Source of the DNA: Microbacterium sp. oral taxon 186 str. F0373
GTDB taxonomy: Bacteria; Actinomycetota; Actinomycetes; Actinomycetales; Microbacteriaceae
Length of the DNA stretch: 64,000 bases
Direction: 5' to 3'
Assembly: GCF_000411455.1 (NCBI RefSeq)
Contig: NZ_KE150457.1
Span: forward strand, 872,474-936,473
Shown: piece by piece, positions 28,391 through 37,711 of the stretch
Numbering within the stretch: position 1 is the first letter of the stretch
Layout: every line of letters starts with the position of its first letter
Made by a program: the position numbers and the translations under genes
Notes under the pieces: model-generated
Told to the model about the DNA's origin: nothing
Database searches by the model: none
What the model saw: only the letters and a program-made list of their open reading frames with translations

Positions 28391-31314
28391 GAGACCATCA
28401 CCCCCCGCTTTCGAAGTTCCTGCGTCTGCCGGTCGACCTCGCCACCGAGCGAACGCAGCACGTCGAGCACGAGGCCGACCACGACGAGGTAGACGCCGAC
28501 GTCGAACAGAGTCGACGTCACGAACTCGATGTGACCGATGATCGGGATCTCCGCCTCCCAGAACACGCTCTTCAGCGGCGGCAGACCGAACAGCAGCGGC
28601 AGCACCGCCGTGGCGACGGCGAGCGTCATCCCGGCGCCGAGCAGACGGCCGGCATCCGTGGGGGCCGCCGCGCCGAGCTCGTATCGACCGCCCGCCACGT
28701 AGCGCATGACCAGCGCCATGCCGGCGACGAGCCCTCCCGCGAAGCCGCCACCGGGGAGGTTGTGACCGGCGAAGAGCAGGTAGATCGACACGACGATGAT
28801 CGTGTGGAAGAGGATCCGCACGATGACCTCGAGCAGGATCGACCGGTTCTCCGGGCGCACCTTCTGGCCGCCCACGAGCCATGTCTGACGCGTGCTGTCG
28901 GGATCGCTTCCGCGGGGCCGCGGTCCCTCCGCCGTTTCGATGAGGGGCCGTCGCGTGCGGGTGACGCCCGTCGGCAGCGCCGAGATCGACCGGGAGATGA
29001 GATCGGAGCGGTGGGTGACGAACACCAGCGAGGCCACACCCGTGGCGGCGAGGATCAGGACCGACAGCTCTCCCATCGTGTCCCAGCCGCGCAGGTCGAC
29101 GAGGGCCACGTTCACGACGTTCTTGCCGTGTCCGAGCTCGTAGGCGAGGTCGGGGAAACGCTCGGAGATCGGCGTCGCCACGCGCGCTCCGGTCGCGACC
29201 ATCGCGACCATCGCCATCGTCGCGCCGACCGAGATGGCGAGGATCGCCCGGAGGATCGGCTTGACGGAGGCGTTGTGCTCCCCCAGGCGCGCGGGGATCC
29301 GCCGCAGCACCAGCGCGAACGCCACGAGGGTGACGGTCTCGACGAGGATCTGCGTCAGCGCGAGGTCGGGCGCACCGCTGGTTGCGAACAGGGCGACCAT
29401 GCCGAGTCCGGTCGCCGAGACCAGCACGACGCCGGTGTAGCGCTTTCGGGCCCGCACCGCGAAGATCCCCGCGATGATCATGATCGGCGCGACCACCAGC
29501 TGCATGGGCGTCTGCCAGGCGTCGAGCGAGATCTGCCAGTCGCCGCTGGCGAACAGTGCCGTGCCCTCGGCCGCCACGAACACGACGAAGATCGTGCCGA
29601 CGTAGACCGGCAGCGACCCGCGCTGAGTGAAGGTCGTGGTCCACACCGCGATGCGCGCGATCAGGCGGAGCACCAGGTTGTAGACATCGGCGGCGGTGAA
29701 GGGGAGCACGCGATGCGGCATCCGTCCCGTGCGCTGCGCGACGGCGAACACCACCGCGCCCAGCGCGATGCTGCCCAGCGAGAGGAACAGCGCCGGCTCC
29801 CACCCGTGCCAGAGCGCGAGATGGTACGGGTATCCGCCGACGGCGGGCAGTGTGTCGGCGTAGCCCGAGAACGCCGTGTCCAGCAGTGGGGCCGTGAAGC
29901 CCGCAGCGAGGGTCAACGCCGCCAGCAGGATCGGCGCCGCAAGGAAGCCCAGGGGAGGATCGGGCCACGGTGTGACGGGGCGGGCCGCACCCGCGGCATC
30001 CTTCTTCGTCCAGAACGCCCCCCATACGAAACGCAGGCCGTACGCGGTCGTGAGGATCGAGCCGAGAAGGATGCCGAGGAGCGGGATGAGCGCGTCGGGG
30101 CGGGTGCCACCCTCGAGCAGCGACGTGAGCACCGCCTCTTTCGCGACGAAGCCGACCGTGGGAGCGAATCCGACCATCGATGCGATGGCGATGATCGACA
30201 CGACGGCGAGCGTGGGCGCCTGGCGCCCGACGCCGGACAGTTCGCCGATGTCGCGTGTGGACAGCTGGCGGTCGATGATGCCGACGATGAGGAAGAGCGC
30301 CGACTTGAAGAGCGCGTGGCCGATCAGCAGCGCGAGACCCGCAAGCGCTGAGTTTCGCTCTCCGTAGCCCAGCACGACGGTCAGCATGCCGAGCTGGCTC
30401 ACCGTGCCGAAGGCGAGGATGCGCTTGAGATCGGATTCGCGCAGCGCCTGGAAGCCGCCCAGGAGCATGGTGAAGATGCCGAGTCCGATGACGATCGGCC
30501 GCCAGTGCTCGTTCTCGGCGAACGCGGGCGCGAACCGGGCGATCAGGTAGATGCCGGCCTTGACCATCGCCGCCGCGTGCAGGTATGCGCTGACCGGGGT
30601 GGGCGCGGCCATCGCGCCCGGAAGCCAGAAGTGGAAGGGGAAGATCGCGGACTTGCTGAGCGCGCCGACCAGCAGCAGGACGATCGCGGTGGAGAGCAGT
30701 CCCTCGCTGTCCGGTCTCAGCGCGGCCGTGCCGCTCACGATCGCGGTGATGCTGTTCGTGCCGTAGATCACCGACAGCATGACCGCTCCGACGAACATCA
30801 CCAGGCCGCCCAGCGTCGTGACGAGCAGGGCCTGCAGGGCGGCTCGACGGCTCGCACCGCGGGCGTGGTAGAAGCCGATGAGCAGGTACGACAGGATGCT
30901 GGTGATCTCCCAGAACATCACGAGCACGATGATGTCGTCCGTCAGGACGAGTCCGTACATCGCTCCGGCGAACCCGAGAAGCACGGCGGCGAAGAGTCCG
31001 ACGCCTTGCGTCTTTCCGTCGAAGTACCAGCGGCAGTAGAGCAGGACGAGCGCTCCCACCCCCGTGACGATGAGCGTCAGGACCCAACCGAGGGTGTCCA
31101 TACGCATCGAGAGGTCGACGCCGAGTTGAGGGATCCAGGGAAGGGACTCGGTCGGCACCCGTCCGTCGATGATCTCGGGAGTGGCCAGGGCCGCGTGCAC
31201 GAACGCCACGACCGGCAGCAGGGCCGCGACGAAGAATGCTCGCGGGCCGATGCGCCCGAGCAGCCACGGCAACGTCAGCGGAATCACCGCGAACGCAGCC
31301 AGGAGCACGAGCAA
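28387..31314 (-). CDS. mnhA: Mrp antiporter fused subunits A and B
   Basis: 975 aa. The N-terminal part of about 790 aa is MnhA (NuoL-like, around 20 membrane segments, with TSILSYLLIGFYHARG and HAAAMVKAGIYLIARF). The C-terminal part of about 140 aa is an MnhB domain (GGGFAGGLVAGMALVMRYVAGG), so there is no separate mnhB. This A-B fusion is usual in actinobacteria and some other groups. First gene of the operon; its upstream side faces the end of the LacI gene at a 56-bp gap, where I see no clear promoter. Confidence 0.95.
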   Translation of the reverse strand: MLVLLAAFAVIPLTLPWLLGRIGPRAFFVAALLPVVAFVHAALATPEIIDGRVPTESLPWIPQLGVDLSMRMDTLGWVLTLIVTGVGALVLLYCRWYFDGKTQGVGLFAAVLLGFAGAMYGLVLTDDIIVLVMFWEITSILSYLLIGFYHARGASRRAALQALLVTTLGGLVMFVGAVMLSVIYGTNSITAIVSGTAALRPDSEGLLSTAIVLLLVGALSKSAIFPFHFWLPGAMAAPTPVSAYLHAAAMVKAGIYLIARFAPAFAENEHWRPIVIGLGIFTMLLGGFQALRESDLKRILAFGTVSQLGMLTVVLGYGERNSALAGLALLIGHALFKSALFLIVGIIDRQLSTRDIGELSGVGRQAPTLAVVSIIAIASMVGFAPTVGFVAKEAVLTSLLEGGTRPDALIPLLGILLGSILTTAYGLRFVWGAFWTKKDAAGAARPVTPWPDPPLGFLAAPILLAALTLAAGFTAPLLDTAFSGYADTLPAVGGYPYHLALWHGWEPALFLSLGSIALGAVVFAVAQRTGRMPHRVLPFTAADVYNLVLRLIARIAVWTTTFTQRGSLPVYVGTIFVVFVAAEGTALFASGDWQISLDAWQTPMQLVVAPIMIIAGIFAVRARKRYTGVVLVSATGLGMVALFATSGAPDLALTQILVETVTLVAFALVLRRIPARLGEHNASVKPILRAILAISVGATMAMVAMVATGARVATPISERFPDLAYELGHGKNVVNVALVDLRGWDTMGELSVLILAATGVASLVFVTHRSDLISRSISALPTGVTRTRRPLIETAEGPRPRGSDPDSTRQTWLVGGQKVRPENRSILLEVIVRILFHTIIVVSIYLLFAGHNLPGGGFAGGLVAGMALVMRYVAGGRYELGAAAPTDAGRLLGAGMTLAVATAVLPLLFGLPPLKSVFWEAEIPIIGHIEFVTSTLFDVGVYLVVVGLVLDVLRSLGGEVDRQTQELRKRGVMVS

Positions 31315-31370
31315 TCTGGCCTCCTGACGGGTCGCGGGGGTCGGATGGCCAGTCTACCGGGCGACCGATG

Positions 31371-32420
31371 TCACCCGGCGCGCGAGGTCGTATTGCCGAT
31401 GCGGAATGTAGAGGTGAGGTCGACGGACTCCGGTTCGCGTCCGTCCAGCATCGCGGCGATCGCGGCGCCCGCCGCGCGGCCTTTGGCCGTCGCGGGCTGG
31501 ACGAGCGTGGTCAGCTCGTAGGGAGCGAGTCCGTCGACGGGAACGCCGTCGAACCCGGTGACGCTGACGTCCTGCGGGACGCGCAGGCCCGCATCCTCGG
31601 CGGCACGGATGACGCCGGCGGCCAGCAGGTCGCTCTGCGCGATGACGGCCGTGGGCCGCGTGCGCGGGTGGGCGAACAGCACACGGCCCGCGGCGAATCC
31701 GTCGTCGATGGAGCTGCCGGCGCACGCGAAGGCCGGGGCGTCGGGGAAGACGTCGCGAGCCCCCTGAAGACGGTCCCGCGTCACGTCCACGGTGATCTCG
31801 GCATCCGATGCGAGCCAGCCGACCGACCCGGCCGCGTCGGGCCAGAGGGTGACGATCGCCACACGCGTGTGACCGAGGTCGCGGATGTGCTCAGCCGCGC
31901 GCCGCTGCGCCTCGCGGTTGTCCAGCGCGATGCGCGGAATGCCCTCGCCGGCATCCCCCTCGACGACGACGACGGGGATGCCGCGGGCCTGCACGATCGG
32001 CAGGGATTCGCGCAGCGACCGGTCGCATCCGATGAGCACCGCGGCGTCGATGGAGGCGGTCGTGAGTGTTGGGGCGTTCTCGATGTCGAGCTCGGCGTCG
32101 CGGCGCAGGAGGAGGAGTCCGGCGCCGAGGGGCGCGACGGCCTCGGCCAGTCCGTCCATCAGGAGGCGCTGAACGGGATCGACGAACATGAAGTTCAGCG
32201 ACGAGCCGACGACGACGGCGACGATGCCGCTGCGGCCCAGGCGCAGCGAGGCGGCGCGGGGGTCGGGGCCGGTGTAGCCGAGGGAGTCGGCGGCCTCGAT
32301 GACGCGCAGTCGGGTGGTGTCGGAGACCGGGGTCTTGCCGCTGAAGACGACGGACGCCGTCGACGGCGAGACGCCCGCGACGCGGGCGACGTCGGCGATG
32401 GTGGCCCGGCGGTTCGTCAC
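31371..32420 (-). CDS. LacI-family transcriptional regulator
   Basis: 349 aa. N-terminal LacI helix-turn-helix ATIADVARVAGVSPSTAS, then hinge and periplasmic-binding-like sensor domain. The GTG start has no ribosome binding site; TAGCAT at 32432-32427 on this strand is a good -10, with the start codon at the expected first transcribed base, so the message may be leaderless. It is divergent from an MFS transporter gene, with two near-identical operator half-palindromes between them, so it probably controls both. Confidence 0.92.
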   Translation of the reverse strand: MTNRRATIADVARVAGVSPSTASVVFSGKTPVSDTTRLRVIEAADSLGYTGPDPRAASLRLGRSGIVAVVVGSSLNFMFVDPVQRLLMDGLAEAVAPLGAGLLLLRRDAELDIENAPTLTTASIDAAVLIGCDRSLRESLPIVQARGIPVVVVEGDAGEGIPRIALDNREAQRRAAEHIRDLGHTRVAIVTLWPDAAGSVGWLASDAEITVDVTRDRLQGARDVFPDAPAFACAGSSIDDGFAAGRVLFAHPRTRPTAVIAQSDLLAAGVIRAAEDAGLRVPQDVSVTGFDGVPVDGLAPYELTTLVQPATAKGRAAGAAIAAMLDGREPESVDLTSTFRIGNTTSRAG

Positions 32421-32440
32421 TCCCCGATGCTAACCCGCGT

Positions 32441-32505
32441 CGAATCGTTTCGGGCCGGTGATCCGCCTCTTGGCACCCTCAATGTCGCGGCATCGAATCG
32501 ATTCG
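32441..32505. promoter_or_regulatory. Two LacI-type operators between divergent lacI-family and MFS genes
   Basis: CGAATCGTTTCG (32441-32452) and the perfect palindrome CGAATCGATTCG (32494-32505) differ at one base. Their centres are 53 bp apart, five helical turns, which allows looping. The second lies just upstream of TACAGT (32518-32523), the probable -10 of the MFS gene; the first overlaps the upstream part of the regulator's own promoter. Confidence 0.8.
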
Positions 32506-32529
32506 GAGAAAAGTGGATACAGTGAGGTG

Positions 32530-33762
32530 GTGATCACCCGCTCCCGCCTCGACCGCCGCCAGCTCGTCCGTTGGCGGACCTCGATCTTCACGCTGTTCCT
32601 CCTGTGCGGCGTGACCTTCGCGTCGTGGGCGTCGCGGCTGCCGGCCGTCAAGCAGAACCTCGGAATCGACGACTTCGAGGTCGGCATCCTGCTGTTCGCG
32701 ATGGGTGCCGGCTCGCTCATCGGTGTGATGTCGGCCAATGTCGTCGTCGTGCGCTGGGGCGCCAAGCGCGGATTGTCCGTGACGATCGTGGGCATCGCGA
32801 TCGGCCTGTTCCTCGCGGCGCTCGGGGTGGACGCACTGTCGTCGTATCCTCTGACGGTGGTCGGACTCGCGATGCTCGGCCTGTGCTTCGGCGCCACGGA
32901 CGTGATGATGAACGTCGAGGCCGCCGAGGTCGAGCAGGCGTTCGAGCGCACGCTCATGCCGCTGTTCCACGCGTTCTTCAGCCTGGGCACCGTCGCGGGG
33001 GCCGGTGTCGGCGTCGCGATGACCGCGTGGGGGGTCGGCGCATCGTGGCACCTCGGCACCGTGGCCGTCGTCTGGCTCGTGATCACGGCCAACGCGCTGC
33101 GGTCCATCCCCCTGCTGGAGCGGATCGCGGTCGATCCCGACGCCGCATCTCCGGGGCGCCGGGAGCGCCTGCATGCCGCGCTCGAGGTCTGGCGCGACCC
33201 CCGCACCTATGCGATCGGCGCCATCATCCTCGGCATGGCCTTCGCCGAGGGCAGCGCGAACGACTGGCTGACGATCGCGGTCGTCGACGGTCACAACGAG
33301 TCGGAGGCCACCGGAGCGGTCTTCCTCACGGTCTTCTCCGTCGCGATGACGGTGCTCCGCGCGGTGGGCGGCCCGCTCGTCGACCGGATCGGTCGCGTGT
33401 GGACCCTCCGCGCTCTGTCGGTGGCTGCCGGGCTGGGCCTGGTCGTCTTCATCCTCGCGCCGAATCTTCCCGTCGCCTTCATCGGCGTGGCCCTGTGGGG
33501 AGCCGGTGCGTCGCTGGGCTTCCCCCTGGGCATGTCGGCGGCGGCCGACGATCCCCGCAAGGCGGCGGCCTCCGTGTCGGCGGCGGCGACCATCGGCTAT
33601 GTCGCCTTCCTCTGCGGTCCGCCGGTGCTCGGCTGGGTGAGCCACCAGATCGGCATCCTCAACACCCTCTGGATCATCGTCGGGCTCATCGCGATGAGCG
33701 GCCTGGCATCGGGAGCCGCCAAGCCGATCGCGGGCTCGAAGGTGGGCGCAGGCCACCACTGA
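32530..33762 (+). CDS. MFS transporter (YbjJ/FucP-like)
   Basis: About 410 aa, 12 membrane segments. Conserved motifs: TFASWASRLPAVKQNLGI at the N-terminus and FGATDVMMNVEAAEVEQ, shared with the YbjJ-type subfamily. Adjacent GTGs at 32527 and 32530 can start it, with no ribosome binding site but a -10 seven bases upstream, pointing to a leaderless message. The substrate, probably a sugar, is unknown; control by the divergent LacI protein is likely. Confidence 0.88.
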   Translation: MITRSRLDRRQLVRWRTSIFTLFLLCGVTFASWASRLPAVKQNLGIDDFEVGILLFAMGAGSLIGVMSANVVVVRWGAKRGLSVTIVGIAIGLFLAALGVDALSSYPLTVVGLAMLGLCFGATDVMMNVEAAEVEQAFERTLMPLFHAFFSLGTVAGAGVGVAMTAWGVGASWHLGTVAVVWLVITANALRSIPLLERIAVDPDAASPGRRERLHAALEVWRDPRTYAIGAIILGMAFAEGSANDWLTIAVVDGHNESEATGAVFLTVFSVAMTVLRAVGGPLVDRIGRVWTLRALSVAAGLGLVVFILAPNLPVAFIGVALWGAGASLGFPLGMSAAADDPRKAAASVSAAATIGYVAFLCGPPVLGWVSHQIGILNTLWIIVGLIAMSGLASGAAKPIAGSKVGAGHH

Positions 33763-33774
33763 GGCGGTGCGTCG

Positions 33775-34963
33775 CGACGGGATGCCGCGCTCTCGCACAC
33801 CTGGCGGGCCTCGTCGACGAGACCGCCGCCGTTGCCCGTGCCGTGACGGCAGCACAGGTCGCAGAGGTGCGGGTGCGGGCCCGCGCCGGGCAGCTCGCCG
33901 ACAGTGAGGGCGCCGGACAACGTCTGTCGGTGCGTCAGCATGACATGGTGCTGCGGTGACGCTCGACGCGTGGGAGTCGGGCCGGATCACCCGTGGGCAC
34001 GTTCGGATCGTCATGGATGCCGGCAGAGTCGTGCCGGTGCAGCGCCGGGCCGAGTTCGAGGCCGAAGCCGTGCGGCTTTGCGGGAGCGACACCCCGAACA
34101 GGGTGCGGGCGGCGGTGGAGATCCTCGCGGAACGCACGGCGGAGCGCTCGTTCACCGAGCGACACCGTGAGGCGGCCGCGTGCCGCCGCGTGCGCGTCGT
34201 TCCCGGGGCGGAGGGCATGTCTGATCTGGTGGCGACGCTGCCGACGGTCATCGCCGAAGGAGTCATGGATCGTCTCACGCAGCAAGCGACGGTCATCATC
34301 GATGCACGAAGCCCAGAAGACGACGATGCGCGAACGAGGGATCAGGTGCGTGCCGACGTGCTCAGCGACCTGCTGCTGAGCGGTGAGCTCACGGTGGATC
34401 CCACCGCCACCGGTGACGGACCGGGAACCCTCGGTGCGATCCGCGCGCAGGTGCAGGTGATCGTGCCCGTCCTCACGCTCCTCGGCACCGACGACGGGCC
34501 CTGCGACCTCGTCGGGCGCACGCCGGTGGATGCCGATACGGTTCGGCGTCTTGCCGCGAACGCGCCGACCCTCACCCGTGTGCTCACCGACCCGATCGAC
34601 GGCACGGTGATCTCGGTCGACCGGTACCGCACCGCCGGACCGCAACGCCGGTTCCTCCGAGCCCGCGACCAGCACTGCCGCTTTCCCGGATGCCGCCGCG
34701 CGGCCATCCGCTGCGAGATCGACCACACCATCGACCACGCCCAGGGCGGACCCACCGCCCTGGGGAACCTCGCCCACCTGTGCCAGCGACATCATTCGAT
34801 GAAGCAGTTCACCGCCTGGACGGTGCGACAGCACGCTCGGGGGATGCTCGAATGGACCTCGCCCACGGGCCGGATCTACCGAGAAGACGCCCCTGTCCCG
34901 CCGGTCGCCTTCATCATCGACCGGCCGTCACCTCCACCACCCGAATCCGCGCCGCCTTTCTGA
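33775..34963 (+). pseudogene. DUF222/HNH endonuclease gene with internal deletion
   Basis: Family members (13E12-repeat-like, about 400-450 aa) have an N-terminal DUF222 helical domain and a C-terminal HNH nuclease. The C-terminal part is intact in one frame from 33956: CRFPGCRRAAIRCEIDHTIDHA, then GNLAHLCQRHH. An N-terminal piece (AHLAGLVDETAAVARAV, ending VRQHDMVLR) lies in another frame at about 33785-33957. Family proteins have roughly 33 residues between DMVLR and the TLxAWESGRI block; here the two are adjacent, so about 100 bp were lost and the frame changed. No start codon with a ribosome binding site is seen for the N-terminal piece. Residual expression of a 335-aa HNH protein from the GTG at 33956 is possible. 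Confidence 0.7.
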
Positions 34964-35013
34964 GCATCGGCGCCCGGCGATGATCCGACCCCGGAGACTG
35001 CGAGACTGGACGG

Positions 35014-35706
35014 GTGCGTCTCATCATCGCCCGCTGCTCCGTCGATTACTCCGGACGGCTGAACACCCACCTTCCCCTCGCGACCCGTCTGATCATGATC
35101 AAGGCCGACGGGACCGTCGCGTTCCATCGAGACATCCAGCACGCCCCGCTCAACTGGATGAGCCCCCCGTGCACCCTCAGCGTCGAGGCGCCGGATGCCG
35201 AGTCGGCGTCGGCCGGCGTGATCGAACACTGGCGCGTGACCCACGCGAAGACCGGCGATGCCCTGCTCGTGCGGATCTACGAGGTGCTGCACGACTCGTC
35301 GCATGAGCTCGGCGTCGATCCCGGCCTGCAGAAGGACGGTGTCGAGGCCGACCTGCAGCGGCTGCTCGCCGAGCAGGTCGACGTGATCGGGGAGGGTCTC
35401 ACTCTCGTGCGCCGGGAGTTCCCGACGGCGATCGGCCCCGTCGATCTGCTGCTGCGCAACCCGGACGGCGGCACGATCGCGGTCGAGGTCAAGCGCCGCG
35501 GTGACATCGACGGTGTCGAGCAGCTCACCCGGTACCTCGAGCTGCTCAACCGCGACCCCCACCTCGCACCGGTGGCAGGAGTGTTCGCCGCCCAGGAGAT
35601 CAAACCGCAAGCCAAGACACTCGCCGGCGACCGCGGCATCCGCTGCGTGACACTCGACTACGAGGGTATGAAGGGCGTCGAATCGGGCGCGCCGCGACTG
35701 TTCTGA
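35014..35706 (+). CDS. nucS: Mismatch-specific endonuclease NucS/EndoMS
   Basis: 230 aa. NucS is the non-MutS/L mismatch-repair nuclease of actinobacteria and archaea; it cuts both strands at G-T, G-G and T-T mismatches. The C-terminal RecB-like nuclease core is present ([27 protein letters not shown]), as is the ending APRLF, which resembles the sliding-clamp-binding tail. The N-terminal DNA-binding domain begins [19 protein letters not shown] start. Confidence 0.95.
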   Translation: MRLIIARCSVDYSGRLNTHLPLATRLIMIKADGTVAFHRDIQHAPLNWMSPPCTLSVEAPDAESASAGVIEHWRVTHAKTGDALLVRIYEVLHDSSHELGVDPGLQKDGVEADLQRLLAEQVDVIGEGLTLVRREFPTAIGPVDLLLRNPDGGTIAVEVKRRGDIDGVEQLTRYLELLNRDPHLAPVAGVFAAQEIKPQAKTLAGDRGIRCVTLDYEGMKGVESGAPRLF

Positions 35707-35726
35707 CAGCACCCTAGGCTGGACCC

Positions 35727-36422
35727 ATGACGATGCGATCCCCTTTCACGTGCGTGCTCTGGGACGTCGACGGGACCCTCGTCGATGCTTCCGACGGCAT
35801 TCTCCGCCGTCTCACGACCGCCCTCGAGCACTTCGGCAAGCCCGCCCCGACGCGTGACGAGCTCGTGCATTGGATCGGTCCGCCGATGTTCAACTCGTTC
35901 CAGGACAACGTCGGCATGACGCCGGAACAGGCCACCGAGGCCGTCGCGTACTACCGCACCCTCGGCAAGGCCGACGGGTACACCACGGGAGCGCGGCTCT
36001 ACCCGGGAGTGGCCGAGATCATCGCCGACCTCGACACCGCACACATCGCCCAGGCGACCGCGAGCTCGAAGCCGGAGGTGCAGGTCGTCGCACTCATGGA
36101 GCACTTCGACCTGGCGCCGCACATGACGGCGATGGTGGGCTCCACCCCCGATGAGAAGACGCTCGCGTCGAAGTCGGACATCGTCGCCGAAGCCCTCCGC
36201 CGCCTGCACGCGGCCGGAGTCGACACGAGCCGTCCGGTGCTCATCGGCGACCGTCACCACGACGTCGAGGGCGGCTCCGCGCAGGGGGTGCCGGTGATCT
36301 TCGTGCGCTGGGGTTTCAGCTGGCCGCACGAGGCCGATGGCGCGTCCGCCGCCGTGGAAGATGCGGCGCAGCTGCGGGCACTGCTGCTCATCGACGAAGA
36401 GTCCGCGTCTCACGCCGGCTGA
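35727..36422 (+). CDS. HAD-superfamily hydrolase (phosphoglycolate-phosphatase-like)
   Basis: 231 aa. HAD motif I DVDGTLVD, motif II in QATASSKP, motif III lysine and motif IV GDRHHDVEGG. Cap type and length fit Gph/PgmB-type enzymes that dephosphorylate small organic phosphates; substrate unassigned. It lies 20 bp after nucS and may be co-transcribed. The 150 bp after it hold no gene I can support. Confidence 0.85.
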   Translation: MTMRSPFTCVLWDVDGTLVDASDGILRRLTTALEHFGKPAPTRDELVHWIGPPMFNSFQDNVGMTPEQATEAVAYYRTLGKADGYTTGARLYPGVAEIIADLDTAHIAQATASSKPEVQVVALMEHFDLAPHMTAMVGSTPDEKTLASKSDIVAEALRRLHAAGVDTSRPVLIGDRHHDVEGGSAQGVPVIFVRWGFSWPHEADGASAAVEDAAQLRALLLIDEESASHAG

Positions 36423-36575
36423 GTTCGGCCGAGAAAGAGGGGCGCTGCGCGGCGATCGCCGCTGCAGCCGTGAGCGCCGAGAAGATCGTGCGACTGGATC
36501 TGGAGTGATCCTCGCTCACGACGAACGAGCCGCCGTCGCACAGGGTGTGGACGGCGGCTCGCTCCGACGTGAAAA

Positions 36576-36596
36576 CGGCCCGCGTGAAGCGGGCCG
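36576..36596 (-). terminator. Rho-independent terminator of the cold-shock gene
   Basis: CGGCCCGC (36576-36583) pairs with GCGGGCCG (36589-36596) around a 5-nt loop. On the minus strand the hairpin is followed by TTTTC, and the cold-shock stop codon is 6 bp before it. Confidence 0.9.
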
Positions 36597-36602
36597 CCGA
36601 AA

Positions 36603-36809
36603 TCACAGGGGTCGGATGTTCTCCGCCTGCAGGCCCTTGGGGCCCTGGGCGATCTCGAACTCAACGCGCTGGTTCTCCTCGAGCGAGCGGTAGCCGCTCG
36701 ATTCGATGGCGGAGTAGTGGGCGAAGACGTCTGCGCCGCCCTCATCGGGAGCGATGAACCCGAAGCCCTTCTCCGAGTTGAACCACTTGACGGTACCGCT
36801 GGTGCTCAT
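36603..36809 (-). CDS. Cold-shock protein
   Basis: 68 aa OB-fold RNA/DNA chaperone. RNP1 is KGFGFI and RNP2 is VFAHYSAI; the protein starts [19 protein letters not shown]. Near-canonical length and sequence. A possible -10 GATAGT at 36892-36887 on this strand would leave an untranslated leader of about 70 nt, usual for cold-shock genes. Which CspA paralogue this is cannot be said. Confidence 0.97.
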   Translation of the reverse strand: MSTSGTVKWFNSEKGFGFIAPDEGGADVFAHYSAIESSGYRSLEENQRVEFEIAQGPKGLQAENIRPL

Positions 36810-37017
36810 GAACTGCCTTACTGACGTGCGACGTCGACGCGAGTGCGCCGACGGGGTCCACGCTAACGGTCGACATCCTTGCGCGCACTATCAGATGTGA
36901 CAAGGTGACACAAACGTTGCAAGAACACAGCCAAAGGTGGCAAGCCCGACATGCTCCCGCGGCACGCGGCTGCAGCCGTACACTCGTCTCTGAGATGACC
37001 CGAACCGTCTCAGCAAG

Positions 37018-37665
37018 ATGTCTGCTTATCTACACCCGATCGATCACAACGATCTGACCACTGGCGTGAGCCTGAGCGATGAGGTCTACGCGCGCATCGG
37101 CGCGGCCATCGTCGATGGCTCCCTCGCGCCCGGAGAACGCCTGCGCGATGTCGACATCGCGACGCAGCTGGGAATCTCGCGCACTCCCGTGCGGGAGGCA
37201 CTGCAGCGCCTCGAGCGGTTCGGCCTCGTCGAGATCGCCGTCGGCCGCTACACCCGCGTATCCGTGCCCGACGAGCGCGTGCGCCGGGAGACGGGCGTGT
37301 TCACCGCCTACCTCATGGGCAACGCGATCCGTCTCGCCCTGGCCAACGCCACCGACGAGGAACTCGACGGCATCCTCGCGGCGGCCGACGCCGTGGTCGA
37401 CAGCGCAGCCCACGACATCGCGGGACTGTTCACCCGCTGCACGCAGATGTTCGCGCTCATGACCCGCGCCACCCACAACACGGTCTTCATCGGTGTCGTT
37501 CGCGAGGTGGCGCTGACCTTCGAACGCAATCTGCGCGGATGGGAACCGTTCGTCACCGCAGCCGGGAGCCGCGTCGATCTCTTCCACGACCTGCGAGGTC
37601 AACTCGAGGCGCGCGACGGTCGCGGCGCCGAGGAGACGCTGAGGCGCCTGCACGATCTGCACTGA
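37018..37665 (+). CDS. GntR-family regulator (FCD subfamily)
   Basis: 215 aa. N-terminal winged helix (LRDVDIATQLGISRTPVREA, ending LQRLERFGLVEIAVGRYTRV), then an all-helical FCD effector domain. A close paralogue lies at 40938-41606. Upstream, CTGAGA and TCTCAG (36990-36995, 37008-37013) form a possible operator just before the ATG. Confidence 0.9.
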   Translation: MSAYLHPIDHNDLTTGVSLSDEVYARIGAAIVDGSLAPGERLRDVDIATQLGISRTPVREALQRLERFGLVEIAVGRYTRVSVPDERVRRETGVFTAYLMGNAIRLALANATDEELDGILAAADAVVDSAAHDIAGLFTRCTQMFALMTRATHNTVFIGVVREVALTFERNLRGWEPFVTAAGSRVDLFHDLRGQLEARDGRGAEETLRRLHDLH

Positions 37666-37711
37666 GGCTCCCGCCGACGCGGATCGGCGGATGCCGGGTT
37701 CCCGGCGCCGC

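Noticed and set aside
27845-31267. 1140-codon minus-strand frame running through mnhA/B into mnhC
   Set aside because: Only its last 181 codons are real (MnhC); the rest is an arginine-rich out-of-frame reading of mnhA.
36388-36606. 72-codon minus-strand frame between HAD and csp genes
   Set aside because: Overlaps the HAD gene end and the csp terminator; no similarity or ribosome binding site.
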